Positions 1-12,490 of a stretch of 64,000 nt of DNA are shown here, piece after piece. Position numbers and translations under genes: made by a program. Position 1 is the stretch's first letter. The number at the start of each line of letters is the position of its first letter. This stretch comes from Merzomyia westermanni (lineage: Eukaryota > Arthropoda > Insecta > Diptera > Tephritidae), in assembly GCA_949987695.1 (NCBI GenBank), contig OX465291.1:129523494-129587493 (forward strand), in the 5' to 3' direction. The notes beneath the pieces are model-generated. The model saw only the letters and a list, made by a program, of their open reading frames with translations, had not been told where the DNA came from and did not search any database.

Positions 1-1301
1 TGTCTTTAAACCAAATTTGACAAGGGATAATCTATCATTCCAAAATACTACACCAACTATTCACGCTATTGTCAAATCGAGATAAGTAATTGTTTATAAT
101 TATTTTAAATGCTTCAACTTTTTTTTTATAATTTATCTAAAAAATGCCTTGAAATAATTATTTCTTTTCTACATTCCAAGATCTCTCGTCACTTTCTGAT
201 CGCCAACAGCTTTCGTTTTTCTTTTTATGTTGCTGTCATTTTTTTATTGTCCGCAATGTTTTTGTTTTGTTTTTTTTATGACCACAATTTGTATACCTAG
301 TTTTGCTTAGAAACCAAGATTTTGAAAGTTTCTTCGCAGAAGAAATAAATGAATCGAAATATGTATCGTCTTCTATGTGTATGAAGAAATTCGGAAGAAT
401 TCACAAGCTGGTATCATGTTCAAAATATATCTGGAAAGTTTCTTTGTTATCAGTTACTGTTTTAAAATCGGCTGAAGACCACAGCCCGTTCGAAAGAAAT
501 GAAAATTTCCAACCAAGTTTAGTGATAAGTTTTCAAAATATATGTCAAAACAAGTGATCTTTAAAGTTTTTGTCGGTCTTTCTCTATGTTTGTACGCGCA
601 TCGCTCAAAATCTGCTGCTTAGATAATATATTTCTGATGTTTACGTGAAGGTTTAGGTCCCCTCTAACAAGTTTTAAAATATTCGTATATGGCCGCGTAG
701 AACCATAATATCTCACAACTAGGTATATATACTGTTCGTACTTAGACTTCCTTACTACTTATATTTCTTATATTTTCTTGGCGCTGTGACAGTTACATCT
801 GCCAAATTATTATTAAATGGTCAAGGTGAGTCGAAATATTTCGTTCTGGCCATTTTAGAGTGATGAAATTCCATTTAGCCCACTCACATTGTGAAATTTT
901 AAGTACAACAAGGCAAATGCGTAGCCCAATTGAATATTGGATTATATTACAAAAATATTTGTTTTTCTATTCTCCTTGATTTTTTACATATTTTCTTTAT
1001 TATTTCCTTTTGATTAATTTGACATAAATTAATTAACTGATAGGCCGATACGTTTGACATATGGTTAGAGATTGCAGCTGATCTTTTTGCATATGATTTT
1101 TCCTGGGCTTAAGTTGGTGACATATATTTAACCATGTCGTCGATTATCGTCGTCGATTATCGGTGTCTTAACCTGAAACAGAACGTGAGTTTATAAAAAG
1201 TTAATAAATTTCTCAACTCAAAAACCAATAGGTTATGGATATGGTGAAAACACAAAATGCAATTTGTTTGGCTTCGGTATGGCACCATTAATCGATGACT
1301 T
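1..1301. other. AT-rich non-coding stretch
   Basis: I see no convincing exon here. The short open frames at 109-557 are low-complexity and lack splice or codon-bias support. Confidence 0.6.
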
Positions 1302-1680
1302 TAGTTGTGTTTGGTGAGGATAAAATTTTCAAAAATTTTATACAATTTTTACTGTGAAGTGTTCGGTGACACAAAACATTTGCAGCGAGAGAGCGCATTT
1401 TGACATTTCATTGAGAGGGGGAGTTGTTTCTACTTGGGGAATTTTACTCAGAGAAACTTGTAAGTGAAAAACAGCTGACATAGGAAAGCAACAACAACAA
1501 TTTTTTAATTTTAACTATTAACCAATCAAAAAACGAACAGCTGTTTTGCTTGCAAGTTTTTACTGACTCCTGTTCGGCGAAAACTTTTTACTTTTCGCGT
1601 TTCGAGAGAGTTTTACGTCATTCTCACTTTACTAACAGTTCTTTGCAAGTGTTTGCAAGTTTTGTCACCGAACACAGCTA
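1302..1680 (+). mobile_element. MITE family 1, copy 1
   Basis: The element is bounded by imperfect terminal inverted repeats: left TAGTTGTGTTTGGTGA, right end reading TAGCTGTGTTCGGTGA on the other strand. The outer TA on each side fits a TA target duplication, as in Tc1/mariner-like MITEs. The interior has no coding capacity. The same internal order (GAGAGAGCGCATTTT, GTAAGTGAAAAACAGCTGA, GTTCGGCGAAAACTTTTTA, GAGAGTTTTACGTCA) recurs at 16342-16755 and 26728-27090 in the same orientation. Confidence 0.75.
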
Positions 1681-2681
1681 TTGATTTCCCCAAGATGGGT
1701 TGGATCAGCTGTTTTATATGGATATGTCTCTGTCACCATTAACTGTCATTGCTCGAAGCAATTTGTATTGAGAGAGATGTTTTATAGTAGAGTTCAGTTA
1801 GTTTGCTTTAGCCCTGACAATCACAGAAGTAATCATTTTATTGTGCCATGACTCCTGTTCAAGGGCTATTTCCCTCGTCGACGTGGGACGTTGCTCAACG
1901 AAACACTCAAACTAGCTCTGATATTTCCATACTTTTCAATAATAACTCCTGAAAGCCTACTTTCACACCTAAGTACATATCGGAATTACTCCCTTCTACC
2001 TTATTTATTCCTTTGTGGTTTACTTTCCTATGAGCGGCCCCTTATGCTGGTCATTTCTCCACTGTACGGATTTACTACCATAAATGTGTCTGCTACAGTA
2101 ATTAAGATACATATGTACAAGTGCATGGAAGTACATAAATCATGTTTACATACATAAATATATTAATTGTGCCCCTATTTTTATTGGCGCGTTAGACGAA
2201 GGCGTCTGTCGGCTACGACCTACTAAATATTTATTTCTCAAAGCATTTGCATTATGCCTGCCACACTTATGAGTGACGGCTTATTTTGACTATTTGCAAT
2301 TTACTTTGGATATTTCTATATTTCCATAAGTCCATAAGTGCAACATGAATTGAAAGACAGCGACGCCAGTGGGGCGTGAGGTCTTGCAGACACATTTAAG
2401 ATTGGATCTATGTATGTACATAGTGTATCCAACACACAATGAAAACTCTTTGTAATTAGAACATTTCAGTTTTGTCTTGATGTTTGTTGCGGAGATGAAA
2501 TGGATAAAAAAAAGAGGAAATTAATCATGATAAGTAAGGAAAGCTAAGTTCGGGTGAACCTAACATAAAATACCTGTAGTTGTAAGATTACAATTTCACT
2601 TCGTGTGCTCTCCACAAGCGTGATATGCTTTGTGCCACGTCGAGTATCAGGATACGTCAACGGTTTTGACGTTAAGAACAG
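1681..2681. other. Non-coding stretch with a common fly repeat fragment
   Basis: No gene is supported. Positions about 2539-2572 contain GGAAAGCTAAGTTCGGGTG, which resembles a short repeat often met in fly introns and intergenic DNA. That match is from memory and was not searched. Confidence 0.4.
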
Positions 2682-2807
2682 TGTTGTTGTTGTTGTTGTT
2701 AACAGTGCTTCGCCCTGCCCCAGATTGGACAGGGTTACACTGAAATAACAGCCCTTGGCCGGGTGAAAAAACCCGGGTCATTCCGGTGCGATAGAACCGG
2801 CTGTTGT
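2682..2807 (-). mobile_element. Short composite element: LINE-A 5' leader joined to LINE-A 3' tail
   Basis: On the + strand the order is (GTT)n, then the complement of the LINE-A 3' end (AACAGTGCTTCGCCCTGCC), a unique joint (CCAGATTGGACAGGG), then LINE-A 5' leader in sense orientation. On the - strand it therefore ends like LINE-A with (AAC)n, but its body is antisense leader. The same joint appears at 51832-51925, so it was probably propagated as a unit. Positions 2747-2753 and 2799-2805 pair (AACAGCC with GGCTGTT) around two inner hairpins. It has no coding capacity. Confidence 0.65.
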
Positions 2808-4079
2808 GGGAATGAACAGTCTAATATTTTACCTTTGTTCACTTATATGTGGACAGTCAATAATTATCTCATTTTAAATGTTTTTCGAATATTCGATATC
2901 GAAAATAGGGGCTTGCTTATTATCCGATTTGGGCCATTTTCAATACAAATTTATTCTAGATGCATATAAAGCTCATTACCAAAACGGTTAAAGCTGTGTT
3001 AACTTTTTGCGCTAGTCAAACGATTTATTTTTTGATGTTGATAATTTTGGTATAAGAACGTCTATATCTATTTCGATTCCTTTATGCGGGTACAACACAC
3101 CATTACACGAATAAAGTTACAGACAATAGTTTCATTGCTAAGCACCACTAACGGCCTTGTTCTGGTCGTAACAGATAATTTTGTAACTGTATAATTATGT
3201 CACCAAAAATCGTTGTCATGGTAATACAGTTCACGTAACCGCGATGGTAACGCTGTCAAAGGCGAATACGCAATAGAGATAATATGTAAACTTGCAAGAA
3301 ATTTCGTGTAAAAAAGTGCTGATATTCTTTGTTACTTCTTTTAAATTAGTAAACATATTGGGATATTTTCTTTCTAAAAAAGTAAATGAGAAACACGAAC
3401 ATTTTTTCGCGATTATATATGTTACCAACTTTTTTTCGGTTACAAAATTACTTTAGCCAAGAAAATAATAACAATAAGTGGTCAGATTACTTCTTTGCCA
3501 GTAACAAGAATGCTGTAACCCCAGTAGCACCGATTAAAGTAAACAATCGCATACAAACTAAAAGAAGTTTCACTTCTATTTTTTATTTTAATTTTTGGGT
3601 TGCTCTTTTTTTCAAATACAATTCGGCGTAAGAAATTTTTCTCAACAAACAAAAATCAAATTGAATACTTCGAAAGAGAAATGTTTTAAAATGTTTGAGT
3701 TTTGTGCACTTTTTTTCTGCGCCTTTGCTTAGAGAATACGAATAACAAACACTTTATATTATGAGTTGATTTGATTTTCTGTTTTTCCGACAGGGTGGAC
3801 CGATTTTTTGTCAATTTTTGTTTTGTTACATTATATTATATTTTTTGTGGCTTTGTTTTATATTTCGCAAATCCACTCTAAGTTCAATAAAAAATTTTCC
3901 TACTTTTTTAAAACTGGTTTTAAAAATTTTCTCGCTTTTCAAATACAACAAAATTTTATGCACAAAATTATTGGCAATATATTTCGAAATTTTAATATTT
4001 TAGTTGCTAAGTACCGCCAAGTGCTAAGTGATGTAGGATATCGCAATACATGCCATAAGAAGTTTCACTTCCATACATA
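2808..4079. other. AT-rich non-coding stretch, left half of a diverged duplication
   Basis: No gene is supported. About 3640-3900 resembles 4558-4740: both start with CTCAACAAACAAAAATCAAA, followed by a shared AATGTTTTAAAAT and TTTGAGTTTTGT. A MITE lies between the two halves. Confidence 0.5.
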
Positions 4080-4496
4080 CAGTGCCGGACATAATTATTA
4101 GCACAGTCGTGTTCTGCGATTTTCACAATTTTTGGCCTTAATAAAATTATTTTCGCCCAGACTATAAAAAAGCATGTATCAATGTCTAATACAAGAACTA
4201 TAATTTTGTTTTAAAAATGTTCGCAAAATTCGAGAAAATTCCGAGAACATAATCAATTTTAAATTTTTTTCACAGAATTTTTGGAGTATTCAGTTTTGTA
4301 CGACATTAAATTTTAGTATAGTAAGGTGTGAAACTAAAGTTCGTGAATAAACTTCTATGGAGGAAAATACAGAAATCCCCAAGAAAAAAAACATCGACAC
4401 ATGCTTTTGTATAGCATTTGGTAAAATAATTTTACTAAGGCCAACATTTGTGAAAATCGCAGAAAACGACTGTGCCAATACTTATGTCCGGCATTG
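4080..4496. mobile_element. Tc1/mariner-type MITE with long inverted repeats
   Basis: The ends are CAGTGCCGGACATAA on the left and, on the other strand, CAATGCCGGACATAA on the right. The inverted similarity continues for about 60 bp through GCACAGTCGT and CTGCGATTTTCACAA. A TA dinucleotide flanks each end (4078-4079 and 4497-4498). The 417-bp body codes for nothing recognisable, so it is non-autonomous. Confidence 0.85.
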
Positions 4497-4498
4497 TA

Positions 4499-5025
4499 TA
4501 AATATTTTTTTTTTTTAATTTTGATTGGTGTTATTTAAAAAAAAATTCCTGAGCAATTTGCTCAACAAACAAAAATCAAATAAAATTTTTGAAATGGAAA
4601 ATGTTTTAAAATTTTTGAGTTTTGTCTTTTTTTGTTTGACTTTGATGGGGAAATGCAACAATAAAAGTTAAAAGTTTATATTATATTTTTTTGAAGTCTT
4701 CTTTTAAATTTCCAAATCCTCTCTAAATTCTCTTAACTTAATAAATGTAAAAAAAAAAATATTTAAACATACAATTTTTAAAATTTTCAGCATTTCAAAT
4801 CTTTGTTGAAAAAATATTATCAGAAATTTCTTTGTTTCCCAAGTACTACAATACAAATTTCATACACAAACAGCATTTTCTTTTTTTTAAAAATTAAACC
4901 AAAAAATTATTTGCGAAATTTTTAAAAATTATGCATTCTTATGTATGTACATATGTAAGTCAGTGCAAAAAATTATGTGTAAGTAATAAAATCAATATCC
5001 CCCCAGCAATGAGTGAGTGTCTCAT
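4499..5025. other. AT-rich non-coding stretch, right half of the duplication
   Basis: It holds the second half of the diverged duplication described at 2808-4079, and otherwise only T- and A-rich DNA. Confidence 0.45.
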
Positions 5026-5055
5026 CTTCGAGAAGCGTGTAGAAGAACATCGAAA
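5026..5055 (+). promoter_or_regulatory. Heat-shock-element-like array
   Basis: Six consecutive 5-bp units read cTTCg aGAAg cGTGt aGAAg aACAt cGAAa. Four of the six fit the alternating TTC/GAA pattern bound by heat-shock factor, all in phase. The array lies about 120 bp upstream of the TATA box at 5176. If this is a starvin promoter, heat or stress induction would fit a BAG co-chaperone. The pattern is seen; the function and target gene are inferred. Confidence 0.5.
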
Positions 5056-5162
5056 AAAAAATTGAAAGTCGTGAACGCCAACGCGCAAAATCAAACGAAC
5101 CCAAAAGTAAATAAATGTATCTATGTATGTGTGTTTGCTTGAAATCACATAAGCATTATTAA

Positions 5163-5215
5163 GCGAAGGCGGCCGTATAAAAGCCTTCGCATTTGGTGAC
5201 AGCACAAACAGTTGA
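5163..5215 (+). promoter_or_regulatory. TATA-box core promoter inside an inverted repeat
   Basis: TATAAAAG lies at 5176-5183, about 30 bp upstream of a possible start near 5206-5212 (ACAAACAGTTG). The box sits between perfect 8-bp inverted arms, GCGAAGGC (5163-5170) and GCCTTCGC (5183-5190). The following A-rich sequence (5215-5450) has the look of a fly 5' UTR. It probably serves a + strand gene; starvin is the nearest one downstream, with a first intron of several kb. This assignment is an inference. Confidence 0.5.
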
Positions 5216-6231
5216 ATTGAAAACGCTAACCTGTACACACGGCAAATCGTCACAAAAAGCAATACAAAATTTTTTGTAAAAAAGTGCAAAAGCAAAAAAT
5301 TAAATTGCAAAAGAAACTAATAGTATTATACTTTAAGTAAATTTAAACACAAGTGTTACTACAAGACTGCCAAAGTTATAAAAAGAAATACAAAGAGCAG
5401 AGCAGCAGTGAGGAATAAGTGAAAAAGTAATTGTTTTGATTTATAATAAAATGAGAATTTTTGATATAAAAAAAAAAATACTAAGAAATGAGTTTACTTT
5501 TTTGTTGCAAGCAAATGTGAAAAGACTAGTTAACTAGTGTTTTGGCAAAAATCTTATGAAACACATTTTTATTAAACCATAATTTTTATTTTTTTTTATA
5601 AAAATAAGTGCCCTAATTTGTAATCAGCAAAGGCAAAATAAATACCTCTATTTGGAAGCAACTAAAAATGTTGTGTCAAAAGTTATTAAACAAAGGAAAT
5701 TGCTAAACGGCAGCAGAGGAAACAAAATAAAAATTTCCAAATCAGTCAAAACTAGTTAACCAGCTTTTTTTGCTAACCAAATTTGGCTAATTGTGTTAAA
5801 TCGTTTTTATTGGCAATAATAAGCACGTATAAAGTGTTTTATCAACCAAGGTAGATCCTCGAAAACTAAAAAAAAAAATTATTTCGAATGGTCACAACTG
5901 AGAAACAAACTGTATGTGTATTTATTTGTATAACTATGTGTGTGTGAGAGATTTTGAAATTTCCAAAATCAATGGTGTGATTAATAGTTGATCTCGAAAA
6001 GTATTTGAAAAAAAAAAAGACAAAAAACAATTTTTTTTTTCAGATGAAAATTGTTTTGCTAATTCAAATGTGGTATTGAAAAAATATTTGTTTCTTACAA
6101 TTCCTTTTCATTTTCGTATTCTAAAAATTATATCGTGAATCAGCGTGCAAGGAATTTGTGCTATTGATAGGTACTTTGGTCCGACAATTTTAAAAGGTTT
6201 ACCTTGTTTCAGCTTTTTAAAAACAATTTTT

Positions 6232-6264
<33 letters not shown>

Positions 6265-6633
6265 AAGTAAGATTTCGACACAAAATAATTCAAAAGGCAG
6301 CCATTTTAAAAATAGTAGTTTACTCAATTGAGAAAAAATCAAAAACAAAGTTAATAGCTGATATATGTACAGCTGTGTTCAATATAATAGTAGTGAAATT
6401 AAAATATAAAGCGCTCGATGAAATAAGAAGTAGCTGTGATTTTAATAATTTTCATTTGATGTTTTTTTATACCAACAATTTTTGTTGATTTACGGCCTGT
6501 ACATTTTCAAGTATTCATGAAACGAGCTCAAGGCCAAGAATAATAATTTTTCACTTTTTGAATTTTTATGAAAATTATTATTCTTTTTATTTTTTAATAA
6601 TCATTTTTAATTAATTATTAAAAGTTTTTTGAT
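5216..6633. other. Possible 5' UTR/first intron, AT-rich
   Basis: Leader-like A-rich sequence runs to about 5450, then AT-rich DNA. A homopolymer T run of about 30 lies at 6231-6263. No coding exon is supported. Confidence 0.4.
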
Positions 6634-7234
6634 TGAATAGAGTAGGAAAATTCATTTAATATATAGCGAACTCTATAACAGAAATCACATAAAAAATGAT
6701 TTCAAAGTTTACAAAAAGTTCAGAAAAGTTGATTAAATTTTGAAAAATGGCCATCAAAATCTTCAAACTTTTTGGCAGAGTTTCTGGAAAATTTTTGAGT
6801 ACGCAGTTTTGTAGACCAATAAATTTAAGCATCACACTGTGCAAGTTATAACTCCAAAAAATTTCCCTGAATTTTCAAATTTTTTTTTGCGTCAAGGATG
6901 TTGAGTGATTTCTTCCATACAACGCATGAAGAAAAATTTATTTTTATGGCAAAAATACCCAACATCCTTGACACGAAAATTTTTGAAAACTCAGTGGAAG
7001 TTCTGACATACTTCTCATTTGCACATTATTGTGCTAAAATCGAATGAGCTATAAAACTGCGTAGTTAAAAATTTTCTGAAAATTCCGCGAAAATATATTG
7101 AAATTTTGGTGTAAATTTTTAAAAGTTTAATTAACTTTCCTGAAGTTTTTGTAAACTTTTAAATTTCTTTTTATGTGGTTTCTATTATGTAATTAGCTAT
7201 ATTTTAAATGAAAACTATTCAAAATACATGTTCT
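6634..7234. mobile_element. Foldback-type MITE, about 600 bp
   Basis: The two halves are imperfect inverted copies. The left end runs GAATAGAGTAGGAAAATTC, then ATATAGC, AGTTTACAAAAAGTTCAG and TTGATTAAA. The right end read on the other strand gives GAATAGTTTTCATTTAAAAT, ATATAGC, AGTTTACAAAAACTTCAG and TTAATTAAA. Near the centre a second nested palindrome appears (GTCAAGGATGTTGAG and CAACATCCTTGAC, 6892-6972). A partial relative of the right half lies at 31770-32095. No protein is encoded. Confidence 0.7.
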
Positions 7235-9835
7235 CTTTATTTCGCGAACGATATCCAATTTAATTTCAGTACCATTATATTAAACACAAATGTATATATT
7301 TTTTGTAGGGATTTCTTGCATTTTTTATTATTAATTTATTTTTTTATATTTACCTAGTTATGCTTAGGATGTATTTTTATGATCCAAGGATTATTCATCA
7401 ACACCTAAATTATCACTAAAAATCTCTCAATCAGATTTTTTTCTGAACGCCCTAGCTCATGTTGAACCGACATTAGTGATTGTGTGACCCGTATAGTCTG
7501 ATTTAATTGGGTGGCTGGGAACAAATTTGTTTTTTCGCTTATTATCTGGTAGAATTAGTACTTTATACAAAAAAAAATGTTTTTAAATTCACTCAACATT
7601 TTGAGGTGGCCCATTCGATTTTTTAGTAAGTAATAGTTCCGGGAAAATTTTTGTTCAATCAAAAATCATACAAATAACCAAAAATTGTCGAATTTAATTT
7701 TTTAATCCTCTTTTATTTCAATACAAAAGAAAATGCATTTAATTTGCTTTTAATTTTTTACTTAGAATGCGATTTTATTTTTTTGCAGCTTCTGATATTC
7801 CTTTGACCTTTGAGGGGATAACACACAGATTCTTGATACATTTAAACAATTTTTATTTACAGGGAAACTACCCCTTTTTGGTCAATTGTTTATTAATTTT
7901 TTGCCTGTCGTTGAGTTCATTTTTTGTCTGAATTTTAATTTTTTATAAATATTTTAAATAAATATTTTAACACACCCTACCGTTTAATCCGCATCCAGTA
8001 CTTGTCGATTAGACAGCTCAGGGTACATACGATTTGATAAAAGGGAGGTTTAAAAGCGAATAATAGCTAAACTACTTTTGTAAGCCTGTTGCTAATTTCA
8101 AGTTCATGCCAAAGGCTTGTTTATAAATTAAAATTAGCTTACAAAGTCTCCCTCTCATCTGAACTGGATATATTAATGCCTTTAGCAAGTTTGCCTATCA
8201 AATTTGTTTATTCAAAACTTTCATTACGTAATTTACCCACCAAATGCTAATCTTTTTGTATAATGAACACACAAAATCGCAATTACGTTTTGAAAATTTA
8301 ATTAATTTAGTTCGACCACAATTTGCAAAAATTATTCAACCAGAAATTTGCATAACAAAAACTTCGAATAAAACACAGCTTAATTTAAAATATACGTAAC
8401 TAATTCTATATAATAAGGTTTTTTACGCCCCTTTAAATTTCACGCAAACTACCAAAAATAATCGCTACAGCAATAACTAAGCCTAATTACAAACATATAT
8501 GTACTTAAATAGATATGAATATGTTTACATTTGTATAAATCCGTATATGGTTACGGATATCCAGATAGCAATGGCGTCATGCCGGCCACCGGTCGCATGC
8601 CGGTCGCGTACCAGCCAACACTTTATGCCAGTGTGTCAATATCAGTTGGCTTTCATGAACAAGTACAAAAGTCACGAAAGTTAATGATGACAGGGTTGCC
8701 ATGTAAAGTCGAAAAGTGAAAATTTAAAGAATTTTTAAATATTTAGTTCCTTAACCGAAAAATTACCTTTAATTAATATGATAATGTATTTTAATTGCAC
8801 CCATTAGCAATTTCAGCTTTCCATTTGTTTGCCCCAAAATAAACAAATTCTGAATATTATTTTATCGTCAGCGAAGCGGAAAATAGCGCTTCCTCGGCTG
8901 CCGGTTCGAAAAAGTTCTAATTGAAAATTTAGTGCTCCTTTACTTAACAATGCGAGTGGCTATCCCCAAACATGTCAACCGTCAATATTATATTTTAATA
9001 AATGATGGGCCATTACTAAACTATTGCCAATGTTTATTGCTCGTTCAGAGAATGTTATTGAGGTCGTAGGGGATATAGTTTTGACCTACTTATTTTTGAT
9101 ATCTTTCTATACCTTTACCATTTTAAGCTCAAAAAGCTAGTATGTAGTTCATTTTAAAACTAGAAAATTAGAATTCAAGTTGAGAATTTACAAATAAAAT
9201 TCAGAAGGGGTTGACTGAATCATCAAAATAAATATATTTATCTAGAGTTGGATTTTAGAATTTGAAATTATAAATTATTTTTTAAGTAATTTTTAATTGA
9301 ATATTGCTTTATTTTAAATTTTAATAAATTATTTTTTTATTACTAGTAATTTTTAGTGCCGCATCTCATTAGAAAAATGTTTACTTATTTGCTTCCATGA
9401 CCTCTATCCTTGTTATTTAATGTCGGAAAAGAGGCAGCAACAATTTTCTCTAGAACTTCCCAGCTACATAAAATCATGCTAACTCGTGAAACCTATATTG
9501 TTTTTGCCAAAAAACCACAATTATTGTTTTTTTTTAAATGCAAAAAAAAATTTTAAAACGAAAAATGTTAGCTGCCTAGTCTAAAAGATTTCTCGCCAAA
9601 ACATTTGATAGTCTATCTTTCTCCTCTAGGCTTTTTACTCGTATGTTAAATTATTGTCAGAATTCATTAAAATTTAGCTCGATACATTTTCATCCGGGAC
9701 AAAAAATAACTGTTATTTTAACCCTTTCGGTCCGGTCGGTACACATATGTACCAGCACCTATTTAGGTACCTTAAACGCTTTATATTTGGCTAAGACTAA
9801 GTTTAAAATGTGCTGCTTTTTTGATTATTTTTGAC
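7235..9835. other. AT-rich non-coding stretch with one GC-rich island
   Basis: Nothing is certain here. The only anomaly is a GC-rich patch at about 8555-8660 in a very AT-rich setting, open in two frames; one frame gives a Pro/Tyr-rich peptide. A possible acceptor (TATCCAG) precedes 8564, but I find no clear donor, so I do not call an exon. Confidence 0.4.
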
Positions 9836-9980
9836 TTTTATAATAATAATTTTTTAATTAATTGGAAAATAATCATTAAAATTTAAAGTAATTGGTAATC
9901 AATCATATAATGGACTCTCAAGAAAATAATTAATCAAACCGGTAATCATTACGATGCGTAATCATTATTTAACATGTCTG
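9836..9980 (-). mobile_element. AT-rich MITE family D, partial copy
   Basis: Read on the - strand, it begins CAGACATGTTAAATAATGAT and follows the left arm of the longer copy at 11862-12408, including GATTACCGGTTTG. Only one arm is present. Confidence 0.6.
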
Positions 9981-11861
9981 TATTCGCTGAAACAAAAAAT
10001 ATATTTCTGAAATAATTTATTTTATTTTTTAGGGATAAGAGTTATTTGTCAACGTTTATTATTTATGTTGCTTGATAACTGTTATGGATGAGAAATATTT
10101 TTTTTCGTTGGCAAAAAAGTTTATTTTTGAAATAAATTTTCTGTTGCCTTTTTTAAAGTTTCTATATGATAAATATTAGTATTCACACACACTCCTCGTT
10201 GCATTCGCTTTTACCGTGACCTTGTAGGCAGCAGCCAAGGCTTCTTCAGCCAAATGCTGAGGTTAGGTAATTCTGGAAACAATTCTCAAATAGGCCGTTC
10301 CACAACATTATAAGGCGATATTCCACGCAGCATTCTATTCCCAATTACCTCTCAAAAGTAACATTGTCTGAAAATATAGTTAAATCCTGAAATTTGCCAC
10401 TCAATTTTGTTTGGAATATGTTGAGTTGGCAACCCTAAAGGCAACAGAACCGGCATCTGCACTTGTCTGTAAACACATTTGCGCACATTCATAACTTTTC
10501 AGTTTTTAAGGTTTTAAATTACTCGTTTTTGTTGTTTTTTTTTTTTTTGCTCGAATTCGCGACAGTCAAATGACGTCACTTGTTCTTGCTACCGACTTCA
10601 TTATTTTTGTTGAATAACAATTTTTGCACATTTTTCACTTACTAAATGTGATGACTTATGTTTTCATGAGTCTTTCTAATGTAATTTGAGTCGTTTATGA
10701 CTGACATTCAATCAAACATTGGTTTCCCTGAAATTTTTTTTTTTTTTTAATTTTCTTGAATTTTTCTTTTTATTTCCTTTTTTGTTTTTTCTCTTTTTAT
10801 TTGTCAATACTGTTTGTGCTCATGTTTAACATGGTGTTAATAATTCTTAACTTTTTTGTTGCTTTTTTTGCAAACAGTAGCGCCGAAAATACTTATGACT
10901 CATCCATCCCTGAGCAATATTGTTGTTATAATGGATTATAATTGACACTGTATGTACATATGTATAGTCGCATGTTTTTTTGTTTTGTTGTTCACTGAAA
11001 ATTGCCTTCAGACAGCAAATAAATTGAAGGTGGAAAGATCAAAAATTTAATATAAAAAAAAATAATAATTTCACAAAAAAAAATTGTATGGTTTTTTAAT
11101 GGTAAAATTACAATAATTCGTTGAATTGCACAAATTATATGCAATTGTTTTTTTTTTTTTTAATTATAAACTAAATGACCCTGCGTGATTTAATATTTCG
11201 TGAAAAATGTGATGTCCCGCAGTTGCCTTGAATGCATAATTTTGTACACAATTTTATGTAATATTTTGTTCTTTTTTTAATTAACATAATTTTATTGTTG
11301 TTGCTGGTATATCTGCATAAAGTATTTTGATAGGTTGCTAGATGAGCGCGGTCCTGATAGGCTTCGCCATACATCCAAGTAAAAACAGTATATGCAGTGG
11401 AAAAATGTGTCCTATATTCCAAGATAGACATTCAAGAATTCATATGTGAAGAAATCATTCAATTCCATTATGTAGTTATGTAGTGACGCGCATACAAACA
11501 TACATACAGACAGACAGTTTTTTTTTACTTCTGTTGATCTAATTACGTCTCAACATACGCATTTTTTCGTAATCTCTTAGGCAGTGCTGCGCAATTTCTA
11601 TATGCTTGAAGCACTTTTGTTTTTTTTTTCCCCTCAAATATAGGCACAGATACAAAAAAAAATTTCAAAGCACTTCAATAAATACAATTGATGTGAAAAT
11701 AGAGGGAACGCGTATCGTTTTTGAAGTTTTAGTGCAAATGTAATGTAAGCTATATTTTGTGATTTCCTCAAAACATTTTCCAAAATATTTTTTTTTGCTT
11801 ACTCAATTACAAAAGGAAAATCTCAGTGTATACATATTTTTGTATGTACATGTATTGTGAT
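9981..11861. other. AT-rich non-coding stretch
   Basis: No exon is supported. Several homopolymer T runs (10541-10550, 10735-10748, 11149-11161) and scattered low-complexity frames are present. The phrase GTTGGCAACCCTAAAGG at 10424 resembles MITE termini, but no partner end was found. Confidence 0.4.
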
Positions 11862-12408
11862 CAGACTTGTTAAATAATGATAACTAATCCGAATGATTAC
11901 CGGTTTGCTTAATTACTTTCTTGATAATCCATATAATGATTTATTACGAATTACTTTAAATTTTTAATGATTATTTTCTAAATAATTAAAAAAGATCAAA
12001 AATAAATCTTTTATGATTGTTAAAACAATAAAAAAAAAATATGAAAATATCAAAAAAAATGTTTTGATTACTTTTGGTTATTTCAAATTTTTTTTTTTTT
12101 ATTATTTTTGATTTTTTTTAATTTTTTTTTGATTATTTCTGATTTTTTTCAGTATTGTTGTAGAAGCACATAAATATACACATTAACAGTACTGCAAAAC
12201 ATCAAAAATAGTCGGAAAAAAAAAAATTGAAATAAGCAAAAGTAATCAAAACAACTTTTTTTTAATTATTTTTGATAATTTTTTTTTTTCTAATCGTAAT
12301 CAATTAATAATTGCCGTTTCTTGAAAAGCAGTTGAAATAATCATTTTCAATTGAAAAAGCCGTCTTATTAATTGATTACTAATTACTAATCAAATTTAAC
12401 AGATCTGA
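11862..12408 (+). mobile_element. AT-rich MITE family D, longer copy
   Basis: The left end CAGACTTGTTAAAT is matched on the other strand at the right end by CAGATCTGTTAAAT. The arms contain TAAT/ATTA-rich sequence and the interior is A/T homopolymer-rich. No coding capacity is seen. Confidence 0.65.
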
Positions 12409-12490
12409 TTGTGATTTACCCTTTAATACAAAATAATTTGAGCACCTAAACAGTGTTGGAATATTTTGATGGACGACTTATGATGTGATC

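Noticed and set aside
4960..5310. 116-aa - strand frame near the promoter
   Set aside because: No homology or codon bias; it covers the TATA and leader region on the other strand.
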